A DNA stretch of 64,000 bases from Candidatus Kapaibacterium sp. Lineage in GTDB: Bacteria; Bacteroidota; Ignavibacteria; Kapaibacteriales; JAEUSM01. Positions 42,990-51,922 of this stretch are shown in pieces. The stretch lies in the NCBI GenBank assembly GCA_016788785.1, contig JAEUSM010000006.1, positions 409,864-473,863 on the forward strand, read 5' to 3'. The position numbers and the translations under genes are program-made. The notes under the pieces were generated by a model. It did not search any database. It had not been told where the DNA came from and saw only the letters and a program-made list of their open reading frames with translations. Within the stretch, counting starts at the first letter, position 1. The number at the start of each line of letters is the position of its first letter.

Positions 42990-45058
42990 TTTTTTTTTGC
43001 TATGAAAAGTTTTTCATTTCCTGTTTGTAATGCTCTTGGTTGTGTGCGAACTATGAATTTGCCAAAGTTTGAAATTTCTTTTCGAATCTTTTGTTGGTCA
43101 ACTTCATGTAATTGAAAAAATGGTTGTAATTTTTTTGGTATTTCTGTACCTACAAACAGAACACCTAAGCCATGAGAATGCAAAAATTCGAAATGTGGAT
43201 AACCAGTTTTAATTTCGTTCCAATATTGATTTACACCAAAACCTCGCTCGAAAACTTGTGTATCATGAAACAAAACTACACCTTTTCTGCTCATTTTGGG
43301 AAGCCACGTCTCGAAATCAACTTTGACCGCTTCATATGTATGCAAACCATCAATATGAAGTAAATCTATACTGCCATCTTCAAAATCATTGACTGCTTCT
43401 TCAAAATACATTTTTTTCAACGTTGCAAAAGAACCATACAACGGTTTATTGTACGCTTCCAAAACAGAATACACAGAATTTTCATAAAATCCTGCATGTT
43501 CATCACCTTCCCAACAATCAACGGCATAGGCTTTTGTAGGCAAACCTAACATTTGAATTGCTTCACAGAATCCATTAAACGAATCACCTTTGTGAGTTCC
43601 TAACTCTACAAGAATTGAAGGTTCTAAAAGCTCAACGATATTCATTGCAAACGGAATATGGCCCTGCCATGAACGAACATCGGATATAAATCGAGGTAAA
43701 ATATTGGATGTTTGTAATGATTCTATGGAAAAATTAGTCATTTTTCTTTGGTCTAATGTTGATAGTAATTTTTCTACAAATGCTATAGCTTTTTCTTCTG
43801 TACTTCGTTGAGGAAGTGCGTACGATTTGAGAATTGATTCTATGTGTTTTTTTGATTGTCCTATATTCTGAAATAAATATTCGACTTGTTCAAAAAATTC
43901 TTCATCGGTATCTACAACGTATAAAGCCCCATTTTTGTATAACGGAGAACTGTTATTGAGAATATGTGTGTCATCAGTAACCGATGCCCATCGAATTTTT
44001 GGATAGACGATTACGGGTATGGAAGACAGGAAACAATCCCATGCAACAGATGAATACGAGTTAATTATTGCAACATCTGTAGCAGATAGAACGGTTTGCA
44101 AAGGTATATTTGCTCCAGAAACATAAAAGTTTTGAATTTGTGCTTCTGCACAACATTCATTGAGATACTCTTGAATTTCTTTGCATTGTTCAAGTGTGTA
44201 TGCTGGATGTAAACGAACGATAACAGAATGCGAATGATTGTTTTCTCGAAATTTTTTCGATAGCCTTACAACACTATCAAAAAAAGAAATTTCTTCTAAA
44301 TATGCACCCAAAATATGCGATGGTGAGGATGCGTTAATCCAAGAACAGAATACAGTAATAACTGGATAAGAACTTGGAATAGATAGTTGTTGACACGCTT
44401 GTTTTTTTGAAATTAAGGCATTTTGAGGTGATGTTGTTTGTGTCCCACAATCCCAAAAAGTGGTAAGTTCAACTCCCAATTTTTTTTGATGACTATTCCA
44501 ATATTGCACCTCTAATTTATTATCCAAATTAGTAATATCGGTCATAAATGGAAAATAAATATGAGCTAATTGTGCATCAACTCCTGGAAGTGTACCTACA
44601 TATCCGTGTTCTAAATTTATAGTCAGAATTCCTAACTCTTTTGCTGTCATCACAGCAGTTCTGCGAAATGCAGAAGAACTGGAATTGACAATCAAACAAT
44701 CAAAAGAATGTTCAATATGAGCAAGCTCCAGTGCTGCTCCATAAATTGCTGTTTCAGTAGCTATTGTTTGTAATCGTTCCTGTTCTTTTTTCGTAATTGA
44801 GACTGGGTCAGAAAAACCTTGTTGTAAAATTTCTAAGGTAGTGTAAACAAATTCTTTAAACTCATTGTAAAATCGTTCTGGGTCAATAATTTTAGAACCC
44901 TCATCAATCACTGTGTCCAATTGAATGATGGAGCTTTTGTCTTGTACCCAATATAGTTCTTGTGGTAATGCAAAAATAATACAGTGTTTTTGCAGTTCCT
45001 TTAATAATACAGCTTGAGTTTGAGTAAAACCCCAAATTATAATTTTAGGCTTTCCCAT
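42965..45058 (-). CDS. Glycosyltransferase-methyltransferase protein, upstream part of the giant glycosyltransferase
   Basis: 697 residues. Residues 1 to about 430 form a GT-B-like domain resembling capsule/CDP-glycerol-type transferases (LEHGYVGTLPG, VIVRLHPAYT, SATDVAIINSYSSVAWDCFLSSIPVIVYP). Residues about 440-650 form a class I SAM methyltransferase of the methyltransf_24 type (VELGTHKGDSF, YAVDCWEGDEHAGFY, LLHIDGLHTYEAV, GVVLFHDT). The ORF runs eight codons past an A10 run and then stops (IAKKKFQLLFQS). In the -1 frame it would continue without interruption as IAKKKISIVIPVLNK, the start of a GT2 domain. It overlaps the upstream zinc-ribbon gene by 14 bases. Confidence 0.85.
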   Translation of the reverse strand: MGKPKIIIWGFTQTQAVLLKELQKHCIIFALPQELYWVQDKSSIIQLDTVIDEGSKIIDPERFYNEFKEFVYTTLEILQQGFSDPVSITKKEQERLQTIATETAIYGAALELAHIEHSFDCLIVNSSSSAFRRTAVMTAKELGILTINLEHGYVGTLPGVDAQLAHIYFPFMTDITNLDNKLEVQYWNSHQKKLGVELTTFWDCGTQTTSPQNALISKKQACQQLSIPSSYPVITVFCSWINASSPSHILGAYLEEISFFDSVVRLSKKFRENNHSHSVIVRLHPAYTLEQCKEIQEYLNECCAEAQIQNFYVSGANIPLQTVLSATDVAIINSYSSVAWDCFLSSIPVIVYPKIRWASVTDDTHILNNSSPLYKNGALYVVDTDEEFFEQVEYLFQNIGQSKKHIESILKSYALPQRSTEEKAIAFVEKLLSTLDQRKMTNFSIESLQTSNILPRFISDVRSWQGHIPFAMNIVELLEPSILVELGTHKGDSFNGFCEAIQMLGLPTKAYAVDCWEGDEHAGFYENSVYSVLEAYNKPLYGSFATLKKMYFEEAVNDFEDGSIDLLHIDGLHTYEAVKVDFETWLPKMSRKGVVLFHDTQVFERGFGVNQYWNEIKTGYPHFEFLHSHGLGVLFVGTEIPKKLQPFFQLHEVDQQKIRKEISNFGKFIVRTQPRALQTGNEKLFIAKKKFQLLFQS
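42989..42998 (-). other. A10 slippery run joining the two halves of the giant glycosyltransferase
   Basis: On the minus strand GC-AAAAAAAAAA-TTTC. The upstream frame reads GCA AAA AAA AAA TTT; the downstream frame reads AAA ATT TCA. A -1 slip on A-AAA-AAA, or one extra A in the mRNA, gives a continuous 2,200-residue protein. A 7-bp inverted repeat (ATGAAAA-ac-TTTTCAT, 43017-43002) lies directly upstream. A homopolymer sequencing error or a true frameshift mutation are the alternatives. Confidence 0.6.
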
Positions 45059-45812
45059 TATTCTTTTCTGCAGTAATTTTATAGTTAGAAACTCTGTCAG
45101 CTATTGCTTGAGAAATGAAATAGATATAGTCAAAATATCCTCGATGAGCGTAAACGCTATATTGTTTAGTCGACAAATCCTGATGATTGAGTTCTTTATA
45201 CAATTTTGTTGTTATTTGCTCATACTTTTTCATTGGTTTAGAAAGCAATTCTGGTACATTTTGTTCAGTGTATTGGACAACTTGTTTTGAAGTCAAATGC
45301 AGTTTTCCACAACAATTTGGGCATAAATACTTTGTTGAAAAAAGTAAGGTTCTTTTGAGTAATTTAGCGTGTTGTTTGCTACAATGTGAGCATTCAAGAT
45401 ACATTTCGAAATAACCACAACCTTGATGGTCTGTGGTGATGTTCATATCTCGAATGTGAGCAAATGAAGTTTCGTCTTTCGAAGTATGTTTATAAATTGA
45501 AGTCCAACCATCAAATGGCACAAATAGATTTGCTATAATTTGTGGTTGGTCAATAACTATTCCAATTCGTGTTAAATATCCAATGGTAAGATGTTTTTGG
45601 AAAAATGGAATTCCTAAGTTTTTAAGAAGAAGTAGTAGTTGATTTTTTTGTTCTAATAATGTACAGACTTTAATAAATTCTATTATTATTGGAGTAGATT
45701 TGACACCTGATTTTATTGCTTTAAGCAACAAAGGAAGTGCCATCTTTACATTCAAAGAAAGACGTAATGTTCGAGAAGTTTTCAGTAATTCTTGTATTTC
45801 AGCCGTATTCAT
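45045..45812 (-). CDS. Zinc-ribbon protein of unknown function in the glycan operon
   Basis: 255 residues from the ATG at 45812; a GTG two codons earlier is possible. The N-terminal ~80 residues are helical. Near residues 133-170 it has two CxxC pairs (CSHC … CPNC) about 30 residues apart, a zinc-ribbon layout, and the C-terminal part is helical and aromatic (YSVYAHRGYFDYIYF). No catalytic family is recognised and no membrane segment is present. It overlaps the 3' end of pseI by 14 bases and the giant glycosyltransferase by 14 bases, so it is part of the operon. A regulatory or carrier role is only a guess. Confidence 0.65.
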   Translation of the reverse strand: MNTAEIQELLKTSRTLRLSLNVKMALPLLLKAIKSGVKSTPIIIEFIKVCTLLEQKNQLLLLLKNLGIPFFQKHLTIGYLTRIGIVIDQPQIIANLFVPFDGWTSIYKHTSKDETSFAHIRDMNITTDHQGCGYFEMYLECSHCSKQHAKLLKRTLLFSTKYLCPNCCGKLHLTSKQVVQYTEQNVPELLSKPMKKYEQITTKLYKELNHQDLSTKQYSVYAHRGYFDYIYFISQAIADRVSNYKITAEKNNGKA

Positions 45813-46857
45813 TATCACTCAAAAAATGATTCCATTGAAGAGGAGTTCCCTTCGGAATATCTTTGTTCACTTTTTTTCCAAGAGCAATATCGTAAAATTT
45901 TGGTTCTAAACCTAATCCTGGGCGTAAAATTCGTATGTTTTCTTCTGTAAGCACATCTCCTTTTTTCAAATCTTTGACGACAAACATTGAGCGTTTGTAC
46001 ATAAAACTTTGCTTTTCTACTTCTTGAATACCGTATTTCACTGTCCCTAATGAATGAAATGCTTGATGAGATTCATCTACTAATGCTTTTAATTCTTGAG
46101 GCTCCAATGAGAATGCAGCATCAACTCCACCTAATGACCTATCGTCAGTAAAATGTTTCTCAATTACTCTTGCACCTAAGGCAACTGCACCAACAGAAGT
46201 GCCGATACCTTTAGTATGGTCAGAAATTCCAACAACAACATCAAACATTTTTTCCAAATGAGGGATAGTGCGAATATTCGAAGTTTCAGCCGATGCAGGA
46301 TAAGTACTTGTACATTTTAACAAAACAATCTCTGTTGTTCCATTTTCTCGAAGTGTCGAAACAGCTTTTTCGATCGTACCTATATCTGCAACACCAGTAG
46401 AAAGTATGACAGGTTTTTTAGTTGAAGCAACCTTTCTTAGAAGTGGAATATCTGAATTTTCAAACGAAGCAATTTTGTAAGCTGGAACATTGAGAGATTC
46501 TAAAAAATCAACTGCACTTTCATCAAACGGTGAACTAAAAGCAGTTATTCCCATTTGTTTTGCATAGTCAAAAATTTCTTTGTGCCATTCCCAAGGAGTG
46601 TATGCTTGTTTATACAAATCAAACAAATCTCGTTTTTCCCACAATGAACCATCTTCCACTGTCCAAACTCCAGGTAAGGTCATCGTTTCCGCAGTGTACG
46701 TCTGTAATTTAATCGCATCAACACCTGCTTCTGCAGCTAAACGAACAATTGTTTTTGCTTTTTTTAATGACTGATTGTGATTACCTGACATCTCCGCAAT
46801 AATATACGGTGGGTGTTTAGGACCAATGAGCCGACCATTGATAAAAACTATTTTCAT
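45799..46857 (-). CDS. pseI: Pseudaminic acid synthase (NeuB/SpsE family)
   Basis: 352 residues. N-terminal NeuB TIM-barrel: YIIAEMSGNHNQ, DAIKLQTYTAETMT, LWEKRDLFDLYKQAYTP (the PseI-type segment), FSSPFDESAVDFLE, YKIASFE, ILSTGVAD, LLKCTSTYPA, GISDHTKGIGTSVGAVALGARVIEKHFT. C-terminal SAF (antifreeze-like) domain: RSMFVVKDLKKGDVLTEENIRILRPG. It condenses a 6-deoxy-HexNAc derivative with phosphoenolpyruvate to a nonulosonic acid. The LYxxAYTP segment favours pseudaminic over sialic or legionaminic acid. PseC and PseF homologues are in the same run. Confidence 0.88.
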   Translation of the reverse strand: MKIVFINGRLIGPKHPPYIIAEMSGNHNQSLKKAKTIVRLAAEAGVDAIKLQTYTAETMTLPGVWTVEDGSLWEKRDLFDLYKQAYTPWEWHKEIFDYAKQMGITAFSSPFDESAVDFLESLNVPAYKIASFENSDIPLLRKVASTKKPVILSTGVADIGTIEKAVSTLRENGTTEIVLLKCTSTYPASAETSNIRTIPHLEKMFDVVVGISDHTKGIGTSVGAVALGARVIEKHFTDDRSLGGVDAAFSLEPQELKALVDESHQAFHSLGTVKYGIQEVEKQSFMYKRSMFVVKDLKKGDVLTEENIRILRPGLGLEPKFYDIALGKKVNKDIPKGTPLQWNHFLSDNEYG

Positions 46858-46865
46858 AACAGAAT

Positions 46866-47528
46866 TTACAGTGTATGGAAAAAATCGTTAGTAACTTCAT
46901 CAAACGAATTGATACTTCTTTGAGCCTTATACTCTAAAGGCAAATTTAAGTTCTTGTAATTTCCCCTCAATATCTGTACCGTTTTAAATCCTAATGGAGT
47001 AATTCCTACAAAATCTTTTGTTTGATTATCACCAAAGTATACTGCTTGATTGGTTGGTATTTGTTCTCTTTCACAAATCAATTGAAATGCTAAAGGATTG
47101 GGTTTTTCGTATTCAACTCCCCATATATGGGTGAGATAGTAATAAATATCGAATTTCTTCAATTGCAAAGCTTGTATTTTCGCTCTTTGAACCTTAGGAT
47201 TTCCATCAGTTACTATGTACTTTTTCATTTTTGGAAACCTTAATAAAAAATGAATTACATCTTCAAATAATTCTAAGGTTGGAGTGTGATTTCGATAAAT
47301 GTTCAGGCATTTAGAAACTAATTCTGGTGAAAAACAACCAAAATGAAGCAAAACTTCATCAAAAATTTTTCCACGATTGTTTGGCAGAAAAGAACACATT
47401 CTTAAATAACACTCTTCAAAAGGAAGAGAGTATTCAGCTTCTAACATTTTTGCAACTACTCTAAAACCACTTTTTACGTAACGTACTTCTTCATAGAGTG
47501 TGTCATCTAAGTCTAAGATTATAATCAT
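46866..47528 (-). CDS. HAD-superfamily phosphatase
   Basis: 220 residues. HAD motif I is ILDLDDTLYEE (nucleophile and acid Asp residues), motif II is YIVTDGNPKVQ, and motifs III/IV are YEKPNPLAF … VYFGDNQTKDF. An alpha-helical cap lies between about residues 20 and 80. Such enzymes remove phosphate from small sugar or nucleotide phosphates. It sits between the GNAT/ATP-grasp fusion and pseI with only 8-25 base gaps. Canonical pseudaminate synthesis needs no HAD phosphatase, so it may serve a modified route or phosphate removal after an ATP-dependent step. Confidence 0.82.
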   Translation of the reverse strand: MIIILDLDDTLYEEVRYVKSGFRVVAKMLEAEYSLPFEECYLRMCSFLPNNRGKIFDEVLLHFGCFSPELVSKCLNIYRNHTPTLELFEDVIHFLLRFPKMKKYIVTDGNPKVQRAKIQALQLKKFDIYYYLTHIWGVEYEKPNPLAFQLICEREQIPTNQAVYFGDNQTKDFVGITPLGFKTVQILRGNYKNLNLPLEYKAQRSINSFDEVTNDFFHTL

Positions 47529-47552
47529 TGTGTGAAATACGTAGGAAGTTAA

Positions 47553-49082
47553 CTAAATATAAAAGTCTTTTGGAACTCGAATCATTTGAGAAATATCTGA
47601 TCGTTGTTCAAATTTTGTTTGCTCTAATTTGATGAGTTTTTGCTCATTTGCAAACCATAAAAGAGAAGTGAGACCAACTTTCATCGCTAAGGATGAAGCT
47701 CCACCAACCCTTGGATTACACTCAATTAAGATGAATGAATTTGTTTCTTTGGATCTAATTCCTTGGAATACACAATGTCCTTCAATGTTTAATGCTTTTG
47801 CGGTTTTTGAAACAATAGTTTGAATTTCTTCATCTTCATTTTGAACTGTTGACACTGCTGACTCTCCATTTATTATCACATCACGAGTACGTATCACCAA
47901 TGATACTTCTTGAGATTTGGCTGACCGATAACAATCAATACTATATTCTTGACCTTCAATGAAAGGTTGGACGATAAAACCATCCTCATTCTTCAAAATA
48001 GAAGTCGCAACTTCACAAGGTACATCTATAAACGCAGTATGTGAACCTGAACCAAACCGTGATTTGACAACATAACTCTCGTACAGATCTTTTTTTAGTC
48101 CCATTGAAGTTTCAACTACTGGCAGACTACTATTTTGTAAAAACTTATAAAATTTCCATTTGTCATAACACAGTCTAATTGTTTTTCTTGATGAAATCAT
48201 TACGAAAATTCCACTTTTTTTTAGAGTGGATTTATGTATTGACCAAAATTCTAACTCTTCATCACGAGTTGGTAATATGATAGATACCTTATGGAGATGA
48301 CAATAATGAATCACTTCTTGAATTTGTAAATCGTGTAATTTGGGCATATGCCAAAATTCATCGACAAAATACTTCCCTAAACAGTCGTTAGAGGCGTCCC
48401 CACCAATTATTTTAGCATCAATATAATGTTCTTCAAACATCTCTCGAAGTGAATTGACTAATGGTACTTTCTTTGATAAGGAAGTGACCAATATCGTTAT
48501 TTTTTGTCGAGTTTTTACAGCAGGTTGGTTTTGATACTTAGCATGAATAACGATATCGCATAATTCACCTCCAACGACTGTATGATTCTTCATTCGTGCT
48601 TCACAAACAAAACCATGCTTCTCTAATGGTGGATACAAATACGTACGAATATCATAGGCATAGGTATAGATTTTGTCTAATGAAAGTACTTCAAAGGAGA
48701 CTTTTTGTAAGAACAGTAAAAATTCATCAAAAATTTCTGTAAAAGAACGAATATGATTATTTAAAGAAGGTTCTAAAAGAAAGGATATTTCAGCTGTTTT
48801 TGCTGCCCAATTGAAATGTACCAAACCACCATATCCAATGAGTATGGAATCTTTGAAAATACTAAATAGAATCTGATTTGGTTGTAACTGTGAAAATGTT
48901 GGTTTTATGACTTGATTGAAATATTGGCGTTGTTGTAAAACAGAAATCTCTTCATTTTGTCGCAGAATATCCATTTGCAAATTTCGCCAAATTCGAATCG
49001 ATTCCATATCTTTTTCACGAATTGGAACAAATGAAAACGATTGTTGTTTCCATCGTTTCTGTGGCAAAATTTTGTAACTCAT
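47553..49082 (-). CDS. GNAT acetyltransferase (PseH/SpsD-like) fused to ATP-grasp ligase
   Basis: 509 residues from ATG 49082, one base after the methyltransferase stop. Residues 1 to about 170 are a GNAT domain of the type found in nonulosonate clusters (FVPIREKDMESIRIWRN, ILIGYGGLVHFNW, EISFLLEP, YPPLEKHGFV). Residues about 175-505 are a carbamoyl-phosphate-synthase-like ATP-grasp domain: pre-ATP-grasp Rossmann part (ITILVTSLSKKVPLVNSL), IILPTRDEEL, CYDKWKFYKFL, VVKSRFGSGS, FIVQPFIEGQEYSID, ILIECNPRVGGASSLA. The acetyltransferase would N-acylate an amino-sugar intermediate; the ATP-grasp half could join an amino acid or carboxylate to an amine. Both activities in one chain are unusual for Pse loci I know. 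Confidence 0.82.
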   Translation of the reverse strand: MSYKILPQKRWKQQSFSFVPIREKDMESIRIWRNLQMDILRQNEEISVLQQRQYFNQVIKPTFSQLQPNQILFSIFKDSILIGYGGLVHFNWAAKTAEISFLLEPSLNNHIRSFTEIFDEFLLFLQKVSFEVLSLDKIYTYAYDIRTYLYPPLEKHGFVCEARMKNHTVVGGELCDIVIHAKYQNQPAVKTRQKITILVTSLSKKVPLVNSLREMFEEHYIDAKIIGGDASNDCLGKYFVDEFWHMPKLHDLQIQEVIHYCHLHKVSIILPTRDEELEFWSIHKSTLKKSGIFVMISSRKTIRLCYDKWKFYKFLQNSSLPVVETSMGLKKDLYESYVVKSRFGSGSHTAFIDVPCEVATSILKNEDGFIVQPFIEGQEYSIDCYRSAKSQEVSLVIRTRDVIINGESAVSTVQNEDEEIQTIVSKTAKALNIEGHCVFQGIRSKETNSFILIECNPRVGGASSLAMKVGLTSLLWFANEQKLIKLEQTKFEQRSDISQMIRVPKDFYI

Positions 49083-49083
49083 A

Positions 49084-49968
49084 TTATTGCAATTGTAAAA
49101 AAGCAATTAATTGACGACCCAACCCAATTGATGCTAAGGAACGAAAGAAATCTCGTTTTTTTTCTGGAGAATGTTGATGCAAATAATTGGTGAAATTTGT
49201 TCGAACATTATGAGCCTCTTTCCCTTTCGATCTATCGATATAGTAATTGGAATGTTGATTCAACAAGAAAAAATCTATAGGAAAATCTGCTAAGAGGTCT
49301 ACAACATTCCAACCCACTGATTGAACTGCAGCTGTTAAAGAATCTTTTGTAAAATATGCCAAATGATCTGGATATGCCACCCAAAATGGTTTTTCAATAA
49401 GGTTATTTTGGAGTAAGTAGTTTTGTAATAACGAAAAGTCATTTGGTACTTTGATTACAAATACAGTATTTTTATGAGAAATGTACTTTACTTGTTGCAA
49501 CAGTGCAAGTGGATCTTTGACATGTTCCAATACATTATCTAACATGATTACCGAAAACGTTTTTCTTTCTTGGTGGAGCTTGTTAAGAGATTCGTAGATA
49601 TTCCCAACAATCAAGTTATCCAAGAGGTGAGGATGATATTTTTTTATAGCAAAATCCCCAAAATCGATGCCCAATACATTCCATCTACGTTGTTGAAAAT
49701 AGTCCAATGTCCAACCCTCACCACAACCAATATCAAGCATTGATTTATCAGAGTTTACTTGCTGTATTTGTTCTATGATTGTATAAGAATCTCCAATTAT
49801 TGCTTGATTGTATGACAATTCTGCCTCTGAATACGCCAATTCATATCCACCAAGACCATTCTGAAAATATTGATTTTCATAATATGCTGTAAGTTCTTCA
49901 TCCGTTGGTGGAGGGTCTATTTGATAAAATCCTAATGTATGTTGTTTTAAAGAGTATTGTTGATTCAT
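49084..49968 (-). CDS. SAM-dependent methyltransferase (methyltransf_23 type)
   Basis: 294 residues from ATG 49968, 13 bases after pseF; a TTG-started longer frame is less likely. After an N-terminal part with YENQYFQNGLGGY, the class I SAM fold starts near residue 95 with MLDIGCGEGWTLDYF, then VLGIDFG and VIMLDNVLEHVKDPLALLQQV, and ends with the aromatic-rich segment around FWVAYPDHLAYFTKDSL. This HLAYF ending is typical of sugar methyltransferases in surface-glycan clusters. It probably methylates the nonulosonate or a neighbouring sugar. Target not predictable. Confidence 0.83.
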   Translation of the reverse strand: MNQQYSLKQHTLGFYQIDPPPTDEELTAYYENQYFQNGLGGYELAYSEAELSYNQAIIGDSYTIIEQIQQVNSDKSMLDIGCGEGWTLDYFQQRRWNVLGIDFGDFAIKKYHPHLLDNLIVGNIYESLNKLHQERKTFSVIMLDNVLEHVKDPLALLQQVKYISHKNTVFVIKVPNDFSLLQNYLLQNNLIEKPFWVAYPDHLAYFTKDSLTAAVQSVGWNVVDLLADFPIDFFLLNQHSNYYIDRSKGKEAHNVRTNFTNYLHQHSPEKKRDFFRSLASIGLGRQLIAFLQLQ

Positions 49969-49981
49969 GTACTTTATAGAT

Positions 49982-50704
49982 TTAGGATTTTTGTTGAACA
50001 AATTGATTAATAGTGGCTAACTTTGGGTTTGCATCCAAAACTTCTATAATTGCCTCAGCATCCATACCGTCACAATGATGTTGTTCGATAAGCATAAGCA
50101 GTAAGGAATAATCATCTTGTTCATCGAGTGTAATACGGTAATAACTTTTGTCAGAATTTCTCATAAAGTGGCGAACTTGTACATTTCCACGTTTATTGGT
50201 TTTGATGAACGGAGTTACATGCTCTTTTTCAAAGTCTAATTTGGCATATTTGTATGCATCTTCTAACAGTTCAAAAGAAAATATCTCAAAATCAAATCCT
50301 CTAGGATATGTTCGAACCATAGAATTAGACATATACATCAACGGATTATCCCAATATTGGTATTGTTGAACAGCTTTTGCAATCAACTCACCATCAATGA
50401 GAGGACAATCTGAGGTAACTCGCACAATATCTTGCAAATTGAACGCTTTTGCAGTTTCGTAATATCGTTCCAACACATTCATTTCAGAGCCTTTATAAAA
50501 GGGAATCCTTTTGGCTTCACAAAACACTTCAATATTGACATCTATGGGGTTTGTAGTTGTTGCAACATACACAGGAAGTTTGGATTGTTGCAACCGTTCA
50601 ATATGTAATTCAAATAACGTTTTTTTCTTTGCTGTCAAAAGAATTTTACCGGGCAATCTTGTGCTTGACAGTCGAGCCTGTGTAATGATACCTATTTTTC
50701 TCAT
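49982..50704 (-). CDS. pseF: CMP-nonulosonate cytidylyltransferase (PseF/SpsF family)
   Basis: 240 residues. The nucleotide-binding start IITQARLSSTRLPGKILL and the following LHIERLQQSK, VYVATTTNPID, FYKGSEMNVLERYYETA and VRVTSDCPLIDGELI are the SpsF/PseF signature. It would activate the nonulosonic acid with CTP to its CMP form for transfer. The start overlaps the pseC stop by ATGA. The family also contains proteins annotated simply as 'glycosyltransferase'; the pseC/pseI context favours CMP-sugar synthesis. Confidence 0.83.
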   Translation of the reverse strand: MRKIGIITQARLSSTRLPGKILLTAKKKTLFELHIERLQQSKLPVYVATTTNPIDVNIEVFCEAKRIPFYKGSEMNVLERYYETAKAFNLQDIVRVTSDCPLIDGELIAKAVQQYQYWDNPLMYMSNSMVRTYPRGFDFEIFSFELLEDAYKYAKLDFEKEHVTPFIKTNKRGNVQVRHFMRNSDKSYYRITLDEQDDYSLLLMLIEQHHCDGMDAEAIIEVLDANPKLATINQFVQQKS

Positions 50705-51903
50705 ATCGATAAAAGTTTATTGAGAGTATTAATCACACTATCTTGTTCAGCAATTTGTAACGATGGATACAAAGGTAAGGAAAATTCTAATTCATAGAAT
50801 CGTTCTGCAATAGGGAAGTCACCTTTTATAAATCCAAAATTATTTTTGTAATAGGGTTGCAAATGGACTGGAATGTAATGGACTTGCAAACGAATACCAT
50901 TTGAAAGCATATGTTGAAAAAATTCAATCTTGGTGATAGGAAGTTTTTCAAAGTTTACGAGAATAGGATATAAGTGAAACGCACTTTGAATTGATGATTG
51001 TTCAATTGGAAGTTGCAGTAATGATTGAGTTGTATCACCAGATTCTGTTAAAAGCTGTCCATGAAGATGAAAAAAAGCATCTGTGTATCGTTTTGCTAAG
51101 TCTTTTCTTTTTTGAATAAAACTCGGAAGTTTTTTTAATTGAGACGATCCTAATGCTGCTTGAAAATCCGTTAATCGATAGTTATATCCCAAATCTATCA
51201 TTTCATAATACCAAGGTCCGTCATTTTGAATTAACATATCCGCATCTTTAGTCATTCCATGAGTTCGTAGAAGTTGAACTTTTTTATGTAATTCTTCATT
51301 ATTCGTAAGAATTGCACCTCCCTCACCGGTAGTTATGTGTTTTACTGGATGGAAACTCAAGGTTGTGATGTCTGCAAATCGTGCAGCATAAGAAGTATCA
51401 TTGTTATAGGACGCACCTAAAGAGTGACAAGCATCGGCAACTAATTGGAAATCAAATTCTTTTGACAACTCATACAACGCTTTCCAATCACAAGGATGAC
51501 CAGCATAATCAACAGCAACTACTGCTTTGATGTGTTGATTGTGATTTCGATAAGATTCTATTTTAATTCGGAGTTTTTCTACATCAATGTTGTAGTTTTC
51601 TGGGTGAATATCAACAAAATCTGGAGTTGCCCCAGAAAAAACTATAGCGTTGACACTCGAAAGAAAGGTAATTGGAGTAGAAAGAATGATATCACCTTTT
51701 TTCCAACCTAATGCAATTCCAGCCAAATGAAGTGCAGCAGTTCCATTGCTAACTGCAGTACAAAAGGTTGCTCCCGTAAAAGAACACAGACCTTCTTCGA
51801 AGTGAGATATTGATGGACCTTGGGTTAAAAAATCTGATTGTAGAACAGAAATTACCGCCGAGATATCCTCGTCATCTATATATTGTTTGCCATACGATAT
51901 CAT
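50701..51903 (-). CDS. pseC: UDP-4-amino-4,6-dideoxy-N-acetyl-L-altrosamine transaminase
   Basis: 400 residues, normal for PseC. DegT/DnrJ/EryC1 fold: YGKQYIDDEDISAVISVLQSDFLTQGP at the N-terminus (strongly PseC-like), AVSNGTAALHLA, TPITFLSSVNAI, VVAVDYAGHPCDWKAL, DACHSLGASY, and the PLP-binding lysine in LSFHPVKHITTGEGGA. It transfers an amino group to C4 of the UDP-4-keto sugar. PseB, the dehydratase that makes its substrate, and PseG are not in the window. It lies 19 bases after the TPR histidine kinase. Confidence 0.88.
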   Translation of the reverse strand: MISYGKQYIDDEDISAVISVLQSDFLTQGPSISHFEEGLCSFTGATFCTAVSNGTAALHLAGIALGWKKGDIILSTPITFLSSVNAIVFSGATPDFVDIHPENYNIDVEKLRIKIESYRNHNQHIKAVVAVDYAGHPCDWKALYELSKEFDFQLVADACHSLGASYNNDTSYAARFADITTLSFHPVKHITTGEGGAILTNNEELHKKVQLLRTHGMTKDADMLIQNDGPWYYEMIDLGYNYRLTDFQAALGSSQLKKLPSFIQKRKDLAKRYTDAFFHLHGQLLTESGDTTQSLLQLPIEQSSIQSAFHLYPILVNFEKLPITKIEFFQHMLSNGIRLQVHYIPVHLQPYYKNNFGFIKGDFPIAERFYELEFSLPLYPSLQIAEQDSVINTLNKLLSI

Positions 51904-51922
51904 ACGGAATATAAAAACGTGC

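Noticed and set aside
42658..43005. A 115-codon plus-strand ORF opposite the frameshift region
   Set aside because: It is antisense to conserved GT2 coding sequence and shows no family motif.
42965..45058. The N-terminal GT-B domain as a PseG (UDP-sugar hydrolase) that would complete the pseudaminate pathway
   Set aside because: Its motifs (HGYVGTLPG, RLHPAYT, INSYSSVAWD) look like capsule/CDP-glycerol-type transferases rather than PseG, and it is fused to a methyltransferase.
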